64,000 nt of DNA from Euonymus europaeus (GCA_963580455.1 OY756965.1:3918501-3982500); one strand, 5' to 3'; shown: positions 34,424-48,300, counted from the first letter of the stretch. Numbers and translations: made by a program. The notes: generated by a model from the letters alone, not told the origin.

Positions 34424-34819
34424 TGTTAGATCATGAGAGTGAAGAGTTGCCGCCTTTGGCTTGCTCTTCTCTGGACTGCAATTTGGATGTTAGGGTTGAA
34501 GAAGAAAAACACGAAGACAAACACGTGTGATTGCTTTTGTTAAAGGCAAACGCACCGTATTGGTTATTGAACCATGCGGTGATGTTATTTTAATTCTTTT
34601 TATATTGTTTTGTCTCTTACTGTTCCCTGTCACTTCATTTCAGTGACCGTTGTCCACAAATGTAATATATTTGGTTTTACAGGCTTTGTAAATGCAAGAC
34701 TTTTGAACAACATGTTTGAAGTGTTTCTCTGCATCCTCTCTCTACTTCTTCAGCTCAGTTCTTGATCTATTCTTTGCTCTTTCCTCTTCTTCAATTATCT
34801 GCAATAACAAAATATATCA
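34424..34819 (+). repeat. 3' LTR of the copia element
   Basis: 396 bp. Preceded by CTTGCAGGGGGG and followed by the GGTAC target duplication. Confidence 0.97.
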
Positions 34820-36876
34820 GGTACTTTCTCGTCCATGGTTCTTCTTTTTCTTCCATCATGACCCCTCAAAGCTGCATTCTCAGACCTTCTTCTTGTTTTA
34901 ATTCCTTGATCGATGATTATTTGGATTGATACTTAGATTGAAATATGGATGTCCAATTGTTTTCGGATTTCAAATATACTTGGATCATTTTATTGTGCCA
35001 CTCGTGTGATGGTATTTAAGAGATGATATGAACTGACAGTCTAATTTGGGGATTAGATGCTTTGGTGAGGATTGGAAGGACTTCATGTCTGTATAACACA
35101 AACAATAGCTTTGCAGTGAAAACCCATAACAAGAACCTACCAGGGCTAGTGTAGTCCATGTAAATTTCATGAATACATTTGATTGAACGAGAACCTACAA
35201 GAGCTAGTTTAGTCCAAGTAAATTACATGAATACATTTGATTGGACTATGAACCTAGTAGTAGTTGTCAGTATATGCGTTTGGTTGGTTGAGAGTATATC
35301 TGACATAATATAAGCTATCAAATAAGCTGTGTGTTATTTGGTAGACTGTTGTGCTGTTCGGTAGAGCGTAAATTTTGATAGAGTATAAACTGTTAATTTA
35401 CAATTAGGGGTATATAAAATACTTTAATAATTAAATAAAAACTATCGAATATGGGTCTTATTGGAAAGAGTTTTACGTGTTGAGTTCAAATATGTAATTT
35501 TTTTCAAAATTTTACATATATTTTGAGAGATAAAATGATAAATATGTGAGAAAATAGGGGTAATAGAGGAAATTCATGGATTTTTTTTGATATGTAATTG
35601 ATGTGATTGTTGACTGATGTAAATAAGCGTATAAGCTGTAGAGCGTATAAGCTGTACCATACGCTCAAACGAACGGACCCTGTATTTTTTAATAGCGTAT
35701 AAGCTGTCAATTTACTATTAGATGTATGCAAATTAATCTAATAATGAAATAAAAATTATCAAATATGAATCTTATTGGAAATAACTTTATCTGTTGAATT
35801 CGAATATATAATTTTTTTTTCCTCGAAATCTAACATATACTTTATAATAGATAAAACAGTAAATATATGAGAGATCGGAAGCAATACAAAAATTGGGATA
35901 ATTTTTTGATAGTGATTATTGACCGATATAATTGAGTTTATAAACTGAATGTATAATAAGCTTACTCAACCCAAACTAAAGGCATTAGTTTATAACGTGC
36001 AACAGCAGGATGAAGCCCAAAATAAAAAAAGGACACAGCGGAGGTGCGGCGTGGATGCCATTTTGGATTCGACTAAAAAACCCCCAAAATAGATCGACAA
36101 AATCAACCTTCTTCCTCTGCTTCTGCCGTTCTGCGTCGAAAACAAGATCGCGCCCTGCGTCGAGTCTGCTTCTTCAACTCGCGTCTTCTTCTTCAAACCT
36201 GGGTCTCCAACTTGCCGAACTGGAATCTCTGGGAATCTTGAGTCGAGGTCGCGACTAACAAGGTATTGCTGTGCGATGTCGCTCATCCTCTCTCTCATTC
36301 TCTGAGTCTCTGTTTGTCTATTTCTCTCTCTGCTGTCTGCTGGAATTTACAATTGCTGGGTTAAAACTTAAAAGGAATGGAACTATTTGAATTTCTGGGT
36401 ACTGCGTTTCAATCACTGGAACTACTGGCTACTGGGCTTCAATCGCTGGAACTATTTAATTTCTTTTAGAGTTTTTCATTGCGTGCTAGTTTCTTTACCC
36501 GGTCATTATCAGGTTTCGTCGTACTTTTATGAAGTTGATGGTGTGGAATATTTGTGAATTAGGATATGTTGAAAGATTAGGACTTTTGTGTGATTGAAAT
36601 TGAATGGCATTGATGTGTGAAGAAAAATTGACGAAAAGTTCCAATTTTTTTTTTTTTTTTGAGAATTTGTAGTATCAAAGCAAACCCTACGTATATCAGA
36701 TGATTTTGCCTTCTATTTTGAATTTGAATCTTGAATAACCATAATTTGATACATATCGAAACTATTTGCCATGAATCTGGGGTTTTTGTGTTGTATTTGT
36801 GTTCTTTTTACAAAAAATCTCCACTGATTAATTAATTTGGCATTTATAGGTTTCTGCTACTGAAAATTGATACATT
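34820..36876. other. Intergenic and SRPRB leader; MITE-like repeats
   Basis: About 35270-35985 carries repeated GTATAAGCTGT phrases. The outer ends look like an inverted pair (TGCGTTTGGTTGGTTGAG at the left, GCCTTTAGTTTGGGTTGAG inward from the right), suggesting one or two nested MITEs. About 36000-36261 is GC-richer and should be the SRPRB promoter and first leader exon. A leader intron with donor AAG|GTATTG at 36261/36262 and an acceptor at 36848-36849 fits well. The open frames at 36010-36258 and on its opposite strand have no recognisable domain and are probably chance. Confidence 0.5.
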
Positions 36877-39800
36877 ATGGAGGGAATGGAGCAGTGGAAA
36901 GAGCAACTAGACCAGTTGATGAATCAAATGAACCAATTGTTTCTTCAAGGACTTGAATATGTGCATCAGATACCTCCTACTCAACTCTATGTTTCTGTTG
37001 CTGTCTTCGTGGTTACAACCCTTTTTCTGTTAATGAGTGAGTAGCCCCAGTTGGATAGCTTTTTTTAGCTTTTTTTTTTTCCTTTTTCTGGGTTAAAGTT
37101 TTGATTTTTGGCCCACAATTATGATAGGAATAGCCTTTGTTATTACTCACCCAAAACGCTTGCAAAGGAAAAAGTTGCCCTCTTTAATAAAGAAAAGGAA
37201 AATTTATGTTAATGGGATTCTACGTATCCATTAAAATAGATCAGATTGGTTAATTTAGAAATCAAGTAGTCTTTGTATGACCGCCTATTATACGTTGCTG
37301 TTATTTGAATAGTCCTGAGCAAAGGTATAATAATGTGTTATTCTCTAATATTATTAGGATACATTCAGATGGATTAGTATAAACAATATAATTAAGTTGC
37401 ACGGTTCAAATGATTAGCAGTAATTTTGTGGTATATTTTCTTTGTAATGATTTGTTATATTCTTTCTTTGTCGGTTTAACTTAAGAATTTACCTAAATTT
37501 GAGTCTATAATAGGCTCTTGGTCTCTTTCTCTGCTGTAATTGATGTAGCTATATTTTTAGGTGTTTCTTTTCTTTTTGTCGTGGATTTTAGTAGGCAATA
37601 TTACTTCAATGTTTCACTAGTGGATTATTAATGTGCAATTTGTGGTTTAATTCTGGCAACTGATTTTGTGCTATATATTTTGCCATTTATGTTAATATAT
37701 CACGTTGCTTGCATTGCAGCTGTTATACAAACTTATGATGGTGTAGTCCATCCTTCAATTCCATTCTCCCTTTTTTTATATGTTTTTCACTTTTTCTAGA
37801 TAGTTACAGTTTGTAGCTTTAAAAAGGTGTAAGCATATGAGGATTTTGACATTATGTTAGGTTTCCCTGCTATGAGGTTTAGGTTAGTGGGAATTTTACA
37901 TGAATTTTGATGCTAAATATTGTTTTGACTTTTTTCCCTGAAAGTGAACTGCATGCTTCTTATGTTTCCAATTTTCTGGATGATGATTGTTTTTTTTGGA
38001 AGAAGGTTGTTGACTAATAATATACTTCATTATTCTTATTCTGTATTGAATAACATCTTCTTGATGTAGGTTTCATGATTCATCAGGGACCATTTCTTGA
38101 TGTTAAACAGTTTATTTATAATTGAAGGTGTTTATTTTGGGAAACGTTTACTAATTTTTTGTTTTCTTGATTTACATAGCAGTTCGCTTGTTCAAACACA
38201 AAAAATCTAATACCATTGTGCTTACTGGGCTTAGCGGGAGTGGGAAAACTGTTCTTTTTTACCAAGTAAGCACTACCTTTATGGTTTTGTCCCTGGAAAT
38301 TTCTATAATTTGCTGTATGGGTTGAGGAGTTCTTCATATTTTTTTTCAAGTTGTTTTTGTAATTTCCTTCTAAATCTCATTCGCATGGTTGTAGTTCTGT
38401 ATTGTGGTATTTTTTAAGAAACTAATCATTGAGAAAAATATTACTGGTTTTGCATATAGGTTTGATTTTCATTTTTCTCTGACTAGTATCAGTATGTTAA
38501 ATTGGAACCCTTATCCAAGTGGTTCAAATATATTTTCTTTTGATTGTAAAGGAAATTTATTAAGGTGCCAAAGGGCGCAGAACATAAAATATGAAGAGGT
38601 TAAGCTCTAATTATTTAGTCTTTTAGGAGATATATGATGTAGTGATCCAAGTAATTTCTAATGACCATAAATTTTAAACTTCCATTTATTTTTTCCTTGC
38701 TCCCTTCAAGTTGGATGATGGTTCTTATGCAACTGCATTTGGCATCTCTTGAATGTTTTCCTCTTTACTGTCAATAATCTTATTTTTATCATGTATTTGA
38801 TGTCAGCTTCGGGATGGCTCCTCACACCAGGGTACTGTTACATCAATGGAACCAAATGAGGGCATTTTTGTTTTACATTCTGAAAGTACCAAGGTAGCAA
38901 ATCTTTCTGTGCATAAACTCCATTGGGATGTGAAGGCTTTTTTTTTGGGGGTCAGGGCGGGGCGGGGTGTTGTGTATTTCTCCTAGCCATTGGAAGTGTG
39001 GAACTAATCCCTTGCCTACTTTTTCTGAATTTTCGACTGAAGGGCAAAATAAAGCCTGTTCATCTCATTGATGTTCCTGGACATTCTCGTCTTCGATCCA
39101 AACTAGATGAGTATTTGCCGCAAGCTGCTGGCGTAGTGTTTGTTGTTGATGCCTTGGATTTTTTGCAAAACTGCCGTCTGGCTTCAGAGTAATTATGAAC
39201 TGACATGTTGATTATTTGATTCTAGAATATATGCATTACAAGACTCTAATAAGAGCTTGTCTCTCGTGCTCCAGGTACTTGTATGATATTTTGACCAAGG
39301 CAAGTGTAGTAAAAAAGAAAATTCCAGTTGTCATCTGCTGTAATAAGACAGACAAAGTGACTGCACATACCAAGGAGTTCATCCGAAAACAATTGGAGAA
39401 GGAAATGTATGGTTCTTTCTCCTCTCATTAACTCACCCTAATATTGCGCATCTGTGTTCATGCTTGAATCTTGATGGTATAGTAGCCTTTTTAGGATTGC
39501 TTTGGGAGAAAAATAATAATCCTAAACCATTTTCAGCATGTTGAGTTCTCAATTTCTTATACTTGTTTATTGTGGTCTATAAAGCACGGATACGTGTAGA
39601 AAGATGAAGTATCAGTATCTGATACGTATCGGATACAGATAGGTACGGATACGTCAAAAATACATCTGGAATACGTATTTTTTTAATACAAAATTTTAAT
39701 TATTTTTTAAAATACACGATGCGTTTGGGATACGGATGGAATACGTACCAGATACGTATTCAACAACTCAAAACCTAAGAGCTTACCTGTTGCGACTTGC

Positions 39801-40758
39801 GCTACCTAACTCTGCAACAATTAGTCCTTCAGCATCAGTTACCTCCATCTTCCTTCGCGACTCCATCGCGATTCTGAGCAGTGACCTCCATTGCACATCG
39901 ATTCTGACCAGTGACCTCCATGGCAATCTCCCTTCGATTCTGAGTCAGTTACCTCCATCTTCCTTTGTGACTCCATCTCGCCTTCACGACTCCATCGCAA
40001 TTCTGACCAGTGGCCTCCATCGCGATTCTGACCAGTTACCTCCATCTTCCTTCGCTACTCTGACCAAGTGACCAGTGACCTCCATCGCACATCGATTCTG
40101 ACCAGTGACCTCCATCGCAATCTCCCTTCGATTTTGAGACAACAATATCCCTTCGATTCTGAGACAACAATCTCCCTTCGATTCTGAGACAGCAATCTCC
40201 GTTCGCTGCTGAGTCAGGAATCTCCGTTCGATTTATGTTTGATTATGTTATGAAACCTATGTAGTTAAATTTTAACAATATATAGAAATATATTTTTTTA
40301 AAAAATAAAAACGTATCCTAAACGTATCAGTATCCTGTTTTTTTGAAAAATGACGTATCCCAGTATTTGTATCGTGTCGTATACGTATCACGTATCCGTA
40401 TCTGTGCAATTTGTGGTCCATCCGGGGAGAATTTTCTGGTTGAATGCAGATAGCATATTGAGGGATAATTCCTCAGCTATTGCTTGTTGATTTATTATGC
40501 AATATTTTCAGTATTGTAGTTTTATATTAATTGATCTATTTCTGTCTTTCTTACGGCTTCATCTTTAGTGACAAACTTCGGGCATCAAGGAGTGCTTTAT
40601 CTGAGGCTGATATTGCAAATGACTTTACTCTCGGGGTACCTGGAGAAGTATTTGCCTTCTCTCAGTGTGTTAATAAAGTTACTGTTGCAGAAGCTTCTGG
40701 TTTGACTGGTGAGATATCTCAGGTGGAACATTTCATTAGGGAAAATGTAAAACCCTAA
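36877..40758 (+). CDS. SRPRB: Signal recognition particle receptor subunit beta
   Basis: Six exons: 36877-37036, 38180-38265, 38807-38893, 39043-39188, 39275-39406 and 40569-40758, giving 266 aa, close to the family length. The first exon encodes M-E-G-M-E-Q-W and a single hydrophobic membrane segment (V-S-V-A-V-F-V-V-T-T-L-F-L-L). The GTPase follows: G1 G-L-S-G-S-G-K-T, the G3-like D-V-P-G-H-S-R-L, and G4 C-N-K-T-D. The end is D-F-T-L-G-V-P-G-E-V-F and A-S-G-L-T-G-E, typical of SR-beta. The protein anchors the SRP receptor alpha subunit in the ER membrane and helps dock ribosome-nascent-chain complexes. The acceptor of exon 2 could also lie 3 bases downstream (38183), removing one residue and altering its neighbour. 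The last intron (39407-40568) is enlarged by a hAT-like insertion. It ends tail-to-tail with CAF2. Confidence 0.95.
39578..40410. mobile_element. Non-autonomous hAT-like element in SRPRB intron 5
   Basis: 833 bp flanked by a perfect 8-bp direct repeat, TTGTGGTC, at 39570-39577 and 40411-40418. Ends are short imperfect inverted repeats: TATAAAGCACGGATACG on the left, ATTGCACAGATACGG inward from the right. Near both ends are many GATACG/CGTATC phrases, as in subterminal transposase-binding repeats. The middle holds two minisatellites: units containing TTCTGACCAGTGACCTCCAT between about 39893 and 40120, then about five 25-bp units with CTTCGATTCTGAGACA (about 40125-40230). No transposase is encoded. 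Confidence 0.75.
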
Positions 40759-41552
40759 GAAGATTGCTCAAATTCCTGAAATTTTGATGTTCCTTAGATG
40801 CTTTTTCATTGTTCGTTCCTGAATGAGCTCGAGGAAGCTGCAGAAAACATCATATAATGTGACTGAGCAAGTGTAGAATTAGGATTTATCCATTTTAATG
40901 GTGTCAATGAGTTTTGTTGAAACAGTGATATTTTCAGATGGCAACATTATCTTTATTTGATCAATCGACTGATTATCGAAAAATATCTTTGATTTGTGAT
41001 TCCAATTGGATTTTCTTGACCGTTGGGTTTCAAATGTGTTTTTTTTTCTTTTCAATTTTATCGGTCGACATGCTGAGACCATCGGTCTCTATTGATAGCA
41101 GCAATCATAAAGCACATGAAGAGGCGTCAGGATACTTCTTGTGCGGCTAACAACCTCAAGTAATATGCAGATGCAGCAGCTACACTCTCTTTAGACTTGT
41201 TATTACTTCAACTAACAAAGTGGATCAGCTGCTAAGAAACCCATTGCAGGAGTCTGTTTGGAGTACTTCTGTAAAACTAGCTTTGACAATTGACACAGCA
41301 GATGTACAGTTCCATACAAATACTTGAACACTAATAAGTCAAGCTTGGAAGGATCAGTGAAAGGGAATGCAGTGATATTTGTTCAAATATATTTTTTACA
41401 GGGGAAAGTGCAACAATTTCATTGCTCCAACTTTAATCAAACAGTTAGCAGGAATTTACACAGCCTTTCATTTGTCCTAATCATTCCCTTTTTAGACTAC
41501 CGATAATTGTTTATACCCTTCAGCATCACTGATATCATATGATCTTGCCAGT
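40759..41552. other. Convergent 3' flanks of SRPRB and CAF2
   Basis: The 794 bp between the two stop codons should hold both 3' UTRs. I see no other gene; the short open frames here lack any recognisable domain. Confidence 0.6.
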
Positions 41553-44500
41553 TCATTTCTTGTGAAGTTTCTTTGCAATCCGATCAACAGGTAGTGACCC
41601 CAAAGGAACTGTTGAATCAACATCTTCAAATGAGTTGTCGTCATAATATTCATCATCATCATCAAGATCTTCATTGTCGAAGTAGTCATCACCATAGTCG
41701 TTGGTAGGAGAATTACTGTCGAATGCATCTTCATTTCTTGAAGAGATTAACGCTGGGTAAGAGTGTTCTGCAGCTTGTGAAACGATGTCAAATTCCTCCA
41801 CCACCTTCAAAAGTGCATCAGGTCCAAGACCAATTTCATCCAGCAACAATGCCTTGCTTGATTCAATTGCCTTCTTCCACAGGGACATCATTTTTGGGCT
41901 TGAGCTTACCGCTTTCATCTCATACTCGGAACAATCACCATCATGCTTGCCTGAAAGATAGCCAGAATATTAAAATGTGGAACGGAAAAAAGATGTACAA
42001 TAGTGGGTTAGAAAATGTCGTGAAAATGACGTTTATCCAATTGCCAAATATCCAAACATGATTCAGTTCCTAGGATGCAGTTTTCTAGGAAACTGTAACA
42101 TGTCTAGCAACAACACATGCAGACAGCTCCAACCTTTTTGCTCTCATGCTAATGCACTTATATTTACTTTTTCAAAAATCATTTCAATGTTGTACAAAAA
42201 CTTTCTTCCCTAAAGAAAACTCAAGGGCCACCAAAAGCTTCGTTAAGCTGTCTGAGAAGCAACATAAATTACGATATAATTGGAATAAAAAGGTCAGCAG
42301 GGGTTTGCTCCATGAATCTCTACTATGCACCCACTTTTTCCACCATTGAAAACCACGATCAGGACAAATTATCTACAAATCAGCAATCTATTTTTCTTCT
42401 AATAATTTGGACTGCCTCTAAGCGTAGGGCGGCCTTTGAATCCAAGAACCCAGTAGCTACTGTCTACGTATTTGGAATAAAGCAACCAGTATAGGTTGAC
42501 TTCAGGACCTTCTAATATCACTTATATTGACCTAGTACACAAAGAAGGTCTGAGGTCGATTACAATATGGTTTATCCGATTACCTTCCCCACTTTGATAC
42601 ATACCTGAAATATCTGAATCAGCTTCGGTGTCACCTTCAGCAGCAGCTGAAAACAAAGGAATCCCAGGGTACATCGATTTCCAATCTTTTCCCCTCCACA
42701 TCAATATTTGTTCTTCGTCAAAAGACAATAGCACACATGGCACTAGTTCCTGCCAACGATATATCCGAAAAAAGGCTATTAAGAAGAAAGAGAGAGTATC
42801 ACAATCCCCAGAAGAATGGGTAACCCTGTGCATCACATGTACAATAAAAAAGACTCACAAAAACAGAGTATAGAATCACAGTAAAGTTATATACATATAT
42901 ACACTTTAGAATTCTTTTCAACATTTTGTTAGAAATTAAAATAGGAAATAATTTTTAGCTCCTTATAAAAAAGACTCACAAAAACAGAGTATAGAATCAC
43001 AGTAAAGTTATATACATATACACACTTTAGAATTCTTTTCAACATTTTGTTAGAAATTAAAATAGGAAATAATTTTTAGCTCCTTAGCTGTTTCTAAGTT
43101 TACTATAATGTTGATGATGTCCAAAACTTGCGTGTTTGGATGACGTATCAGGATGAGGACGAATTGGTTCCTGCGTAAAAGAACAAACGTGAGCTAAGAG
43201 CCCGCTAGCCAGAGAGTGTTCTCTAGCGTTGGTGCTCCGACGCTTAAGTCAGATGTGAACACAAGTAAGTTTCTTAGGGAACATTGCTCGGTGCTCTAGG
43301 AATGAATAGTGTTTTTGAGTAAAAGTAGATGCCTTTACTTGAAGAGTGGACCCCTTTTTATACTGATGTAGCTTTCCTTTAATAGAGTTCCCGGTAAAAC
43401 AAGTGAGACCTTACTAAATTGGGGAACTCTCCTTTATTACCAAATAGTTGTTGTCAGAGGGTGGTGAGGACGAGCATATGGGCATATTGCTCGGCAACCG
43501 AGCAATATGAGCCAACCTTATCCAACTTCATTTTTTCTTTGGATCGTGAATTAGCCTTATATGCTTTCTACATGTCGTCTTTTTAATGGAGGGTATTTTC
43601 GGTATCATAAAATGTAAATAATATTAATTATTAAATTAAAGGTTAGCAATACAAGGTACGTATGCCTCAATAGGATGGGAAATCAATTCATCACAACCAA
43701 CATTTGCAACATCGCACAGGTTCCTTTTCCACTGTAAGTTTCATCACTTTGCACAATCGCTCATCCCAGCCATGGGAATAGCCTTCAATCATTCAAAAGA
43801 TAAACCCAAAATTTCTTGTTTTAGAGAATAAGAGTCCTTGCGATCTTACCTTCATCTCTTTTTAACACTCTTCAGGAATATAGCCTGATAAAGACCCCTT
43901 CCAAGCCAGTGTCTTATGGATGCTGGAGAGCCCAGGTCCATACCCCATCCTAATAGTCCAACAAGCCTAACCCTCATCTATGGGCGCACACATGAATCGA
44001 CTGTAGTCCAACGGGCCTCCACAATCAAGGCCCATATCTATTATGTAAAAACCCATTGGACAGGTTAAGAAGTGGCATTGACCCTTCTTATAAATAACAC
44101 TTCACATCCCCATCTTTCAGATGTGTGTAACAATAGCTTGGTGAGAGTGCCAACATGGGTGTTTGTTTGATAAGAGCAGGGGATTGTTACGTACATCCCA
44201 CATCGAAAAGATGGGGATGTAAAGTGTTATTTATAAGGAGGGTCAATGCCACTCCTTAACATGTCCAACGAGTTTTCACATGATAGGGATGGACCCTTGA
44301 TCGTGGAGGCATCGATTCATGGCTGTGGGCTGGGCCTGTTGAACTGTTAGAGTGGGGTACGACCTGAGCTCTCCAGCGTCCATAAAACACTAGTTTGGGA
44401 GGGGTCTTTAACTCTTTATCAATGGTATTTGAGCATGTTCCTATCCCGGCTGTGGGCTTGTGTATGGTCCCTCATCCAGCATGGCTGGACTAGGCTTTGT

Positions 44501-45323
44501 TCGCGTGATGGGCTACCGTGAATCCAGGGTTGGGTAGGAACCAGTGTTTTAAAAGACTCGCCTCCATGCACGGTGCAAAGGAAAATCATTGAGGTACATC
44601 CAGGAGGCAATTGTGCTCTAAGGCGTAAAGTTGCTGTGTTTTTTTCAAAACCAATTCGCAGGGCCAAAATGATGTTGTTTTGTCCCTAAGCCCTAAAAAT
44701 AAAAATACGAAAACATTGAAGATATCGAGCTGTACTGCTGTATAAAATGACCTGATTTGAGCTGTTACAAAAGGTCCAAAGGAGATAGAATTTGAGCTAT
44801 ACCAAAGATCCGAAGGAGATAGAAGGCTCATCAATCAGGTTTGGTCAATCTTATCTCTTTCTTCTCAAGAACTCAAGATGAATTGGTTTTGCTTTCTTCA
44901 TTCTGCTTTTGTTTGGGTTGCACTTCACAAACTTGATTTTGGATTTGATTTTGTGGTAAATTTCGACTTTGAGCCTCTCAGCCTCCAAGGGTCATTACGT
45001 ATAAATTACTACATACTAGTAGCAGTAGACTGAACATCTTTTAAGTGCAAACAACTAAAGAAATCCACCATGAAACTAGCAACCCAGACATTTCTTCGAG
45101 GGCGTGCAGATTCTTCAATTAATTGTTTTGTATTAACTAAAAGTTTGTCACAAAAGGCTTATGCCTCGCTTGGCAACTCCAAAAACGACTTGCATATTAA
45201 AACTTTGGTAGGATCCAGGTTGCAAAAATCGCTGGTCGGTTGCTAGGCGATTCGCGAGGACTATAGATTAATTGGATTAATCGGGGACTAGTTGCGGATT
45301 AATTGGATTAATCGTTTTGAGTT

Positions 45324-45361
<38 letters not shown>

Positions 45362-48300
45362 GTTCAATACATATCACATTTTTGGGTTTTCCTTGTGGTA
45401 TGTAGCTATGGCCTTGAGAGGCCTTAGTCCAATACAAATATTAGATGGACCACGATGTCATAAGCCTAGCTCAATGGGCATAACTTATAAATTTTTCATT
45501 TTATAAGTTTTATTCGACAAGGTCCTCATATACAAGAGTTTTATTGGATAGATGTCATTAATAGATTTTTTAATCATTATTTGATTTAATATTTTCACAC
45601 GTTTTCTCAATGGTCTTCTTCTTTTAGAAACTCAGTTCTTTCATCTTCTTCCAATAGGGTTCACAAAAGTCAAAAGCCTCATCTCTACCTTCCACGAACT
45701 CCTCTAATCAATTTTCAACCAACAATCAAACCAACCTTGTCAAATCTCGCCTTAGATTTCATCACCAAAATGCCCAAGCCTCACGAGTTAATTCCCATGC
45801 TCTAGTTGTCGGTTCAGTGAGGGACTCGTCTTTCTCAGTCACTGACTCATCTTTCTCAGGTACGTCTTTTCACATGCCCGTGGTACATAGAGAAAGGCTG
45901 ACTAATCATTATTCAATTAGGTCACCGATTAAGTGGCCCGATTACCCTCTAGTCGAAACGACAAGCCTTAACTAGTGACTAGTCGGCCGACTAGAGGGAT
46001 TTTTACAACCATGGGTAGCAAGGGTCGGTAAATCCCGTGTGGCCTGATACTTGCAGAGTGTGCCAACGGGGCTTTTGCTCAATAAGAGCGGGGGATTGTT
46101 ACACACATCTCACATCGGAAAGATGGGGATGTGAAGTATTATTTATAAGGAGGGGTCAATGCCACTCCTTAACATGTTCAATGGGTTTTCACATGATATG
46201 GATAAGCCTTGATTATGGAAGCCCATTGGACTATAGTTGATAGCTGATTCATGAGTGCGCTCATGAATGTGGGCTAGGCCTATTGGACTGTTAGGGTGGG
46301 GTATGGACGTGGCTCTCTAGCATCCATGAAACACTGGCTTGGGAAAGGTCTTTATCAAAGCCTAATCATAAATTTAATACTCTAAATGATTCAAGGGATT
46401 TCTCGAGGACTTGGAAGAACAAAAATGTACATTAGAAGAACAACATCTAATCATAAACTAACCTTTAGCTTAGCTCCTATTTTCTTATAGTCACTGGCAT
46501 GCATCCCTTTGCAATCAATCTTTACCAAGGGACTTCCTTCAAACGCTTGCCTGACATCTCTCACCAAGGTAATGTATACCCCATTTTTTGCTGTAATGTA
46601 AATAACAAGAAAATAATTCAATTATTACAGAAAAAGAAAATTCGTAAAAATTATTCATACTTGTGATTTTTACCATGTAGGAAGTGTGAAATATCTAGAA
46701 AATTCCACATTGCTAGGAAATTGAAAAAAAAATGCAAGAATGTAAAAGTAAAACCATGTGGAAACTGGAAAAGTGATAAATAAGTTAAACTGTTAAAGGT
46801 ATGACTTTGCGAGAGATAAAGATTGAATTAAGGACTTAAGCCCCAACTGGAAATAAGGTCTCTTACATCAAGAAGGGGGCCACTACATACAAAGAGTGAC
46901 CATGCAACTTATGTAAGATATAGAATGATTTCGACTTCTTTTGGCAATTCACCTTCTTAACAAATGAAGCACCAAAATTACCAGTAACATTGAATGCACT
47001 AATGACCAAAAATACAAGTGTCATTGAATACACGAAGGACAAAAAATACAGACATATTGATAGAAGTAAAAAATGAAAAAAAATATATATGCATTACTTG
47101 AATTAAATAATGAAAATTCAGAATAACCTTTGATATTTTAGATGGGAGTCCGGGAAATATTGATTTAGAATCAGAATATCATTTGATTATATAAAATTAT
47201 TTGGGTGATATGTTTGAGTCTTTGTGGTGACATGAAAGATATGCTCATATGCAATTATGCACTGAGTGAGAAGTAACACAGTTAAACATTTTCACGAAAA
47301 CTAATATCACGTTATCACTACATAGAGATAAAAAGGAGAAATCACACAGTAGTGACAACCCACAGACAGAAACGCGACAAAAGATCACAACAAATGAAAG
47401 CATTCAGCCATCCATCAATAGCTACACAAAGCTTGCAGAACCCATTCATTTTCCCAGTATGCTATAAACCCATCACACGTTCTAATAATACTACATAGAA
47501 AAATAAATTTGGTCATTTTCAAGACTGAATATATCAGCTGATATCAATCTTTTAACACAATAAAAGATCCTGCTCTATCCAGAGGGTGAGTAAGTGAAAG
47601 AGAATATTTTATACAGGACATGGAGTTAAAAAAAAAAAGCAATGTAAAGGATGTAAACTGCTGCAGTGCTGCACCATCATGGAATAATAAATACAAGGCA
47701 CAGCAAACTGCTCGTTTATGACTGGTAACTAAAATATGTAAAAGAGAGAAACTGGTTATTAATTCAGTGCAATCAAACTTAATTGAATGTTGGGAAAGAT
47801 CTCCTTTTCACAAGGACAGTATTTAGAAGTAGAAGTGCTGGATCATCTACCTAATTTATAAATTGGCAAAAGATTTTTCCCTTTGTTCCGTAATTCATTT
47901 GCTTGCTCCCTTGTCAATCCTTCAGGAGCCTCTTGGATAAGTTTAGGGTAGACTGGAGTAGCTGGTTTCCAGAGCATAAGTGGGTACTGTGGACGTGCAC
48001 GAGAGTCATAGTTTCTCCCACGGTAAAGATAAACTACACCACCAACTCGATGGATGATTTTTCCACCAGATTTTTCCTAACACAAACAAGAGACTTCAGG
48101 ACAAAGCAAAACAGTAATTTTATCAGACATTCACTGATTAAAATCTCAATCCACAGTATGTTCAATGATGCACGGTCGACAATGTAAATGAAGTGCCAAT
48201 TGAGAAAACAGCCCATGCATTTATTAGAAGTTTAGAACATTCTGGTGTACAAATAAGCCGCCTCTAACTGGCAGTGGCAGACACCTTTTGTAAAACATTT

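Larger units (their letters stand above)
29651..34819 (+). mobile_element. Complete Ty1/copia retrotransposon with broken coding region
   Basis: 5,169 bp with two 396-bp LTRs (29651-30046 and 34424-34819), TG...CA ends and the 5-bp target duplication GGTAC (29646-29650 and 34820-34824). I count a single LTR difference (A/T near 29768 versus 34541). A tRNA-Met-type primer site (TGGTATCGGAG, 30047-30057) follows the 5' LTR and a G-rich tract (34416-34423) precedes the 3' LTR. The domain order protease, integrase, RT, RNase H identifies Ty1/copia. The insertion must be recent, although its coding region carries eight lesions. Confidence 0.97.

Noticed and set aside
36010..36298. Overlapping open frames on both strands upstream of SRPRB
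   Set aside because: Position and composition fit the SRPRB leader and promoter; no domain or conservation signal is visible.
39893..40230. Regularly spaced short repeats that might suggest a CRISPR-like array
   Set aside because: The units are contiguous minisatellite repeats without unique spacers, inside a transposon in a plant intron.
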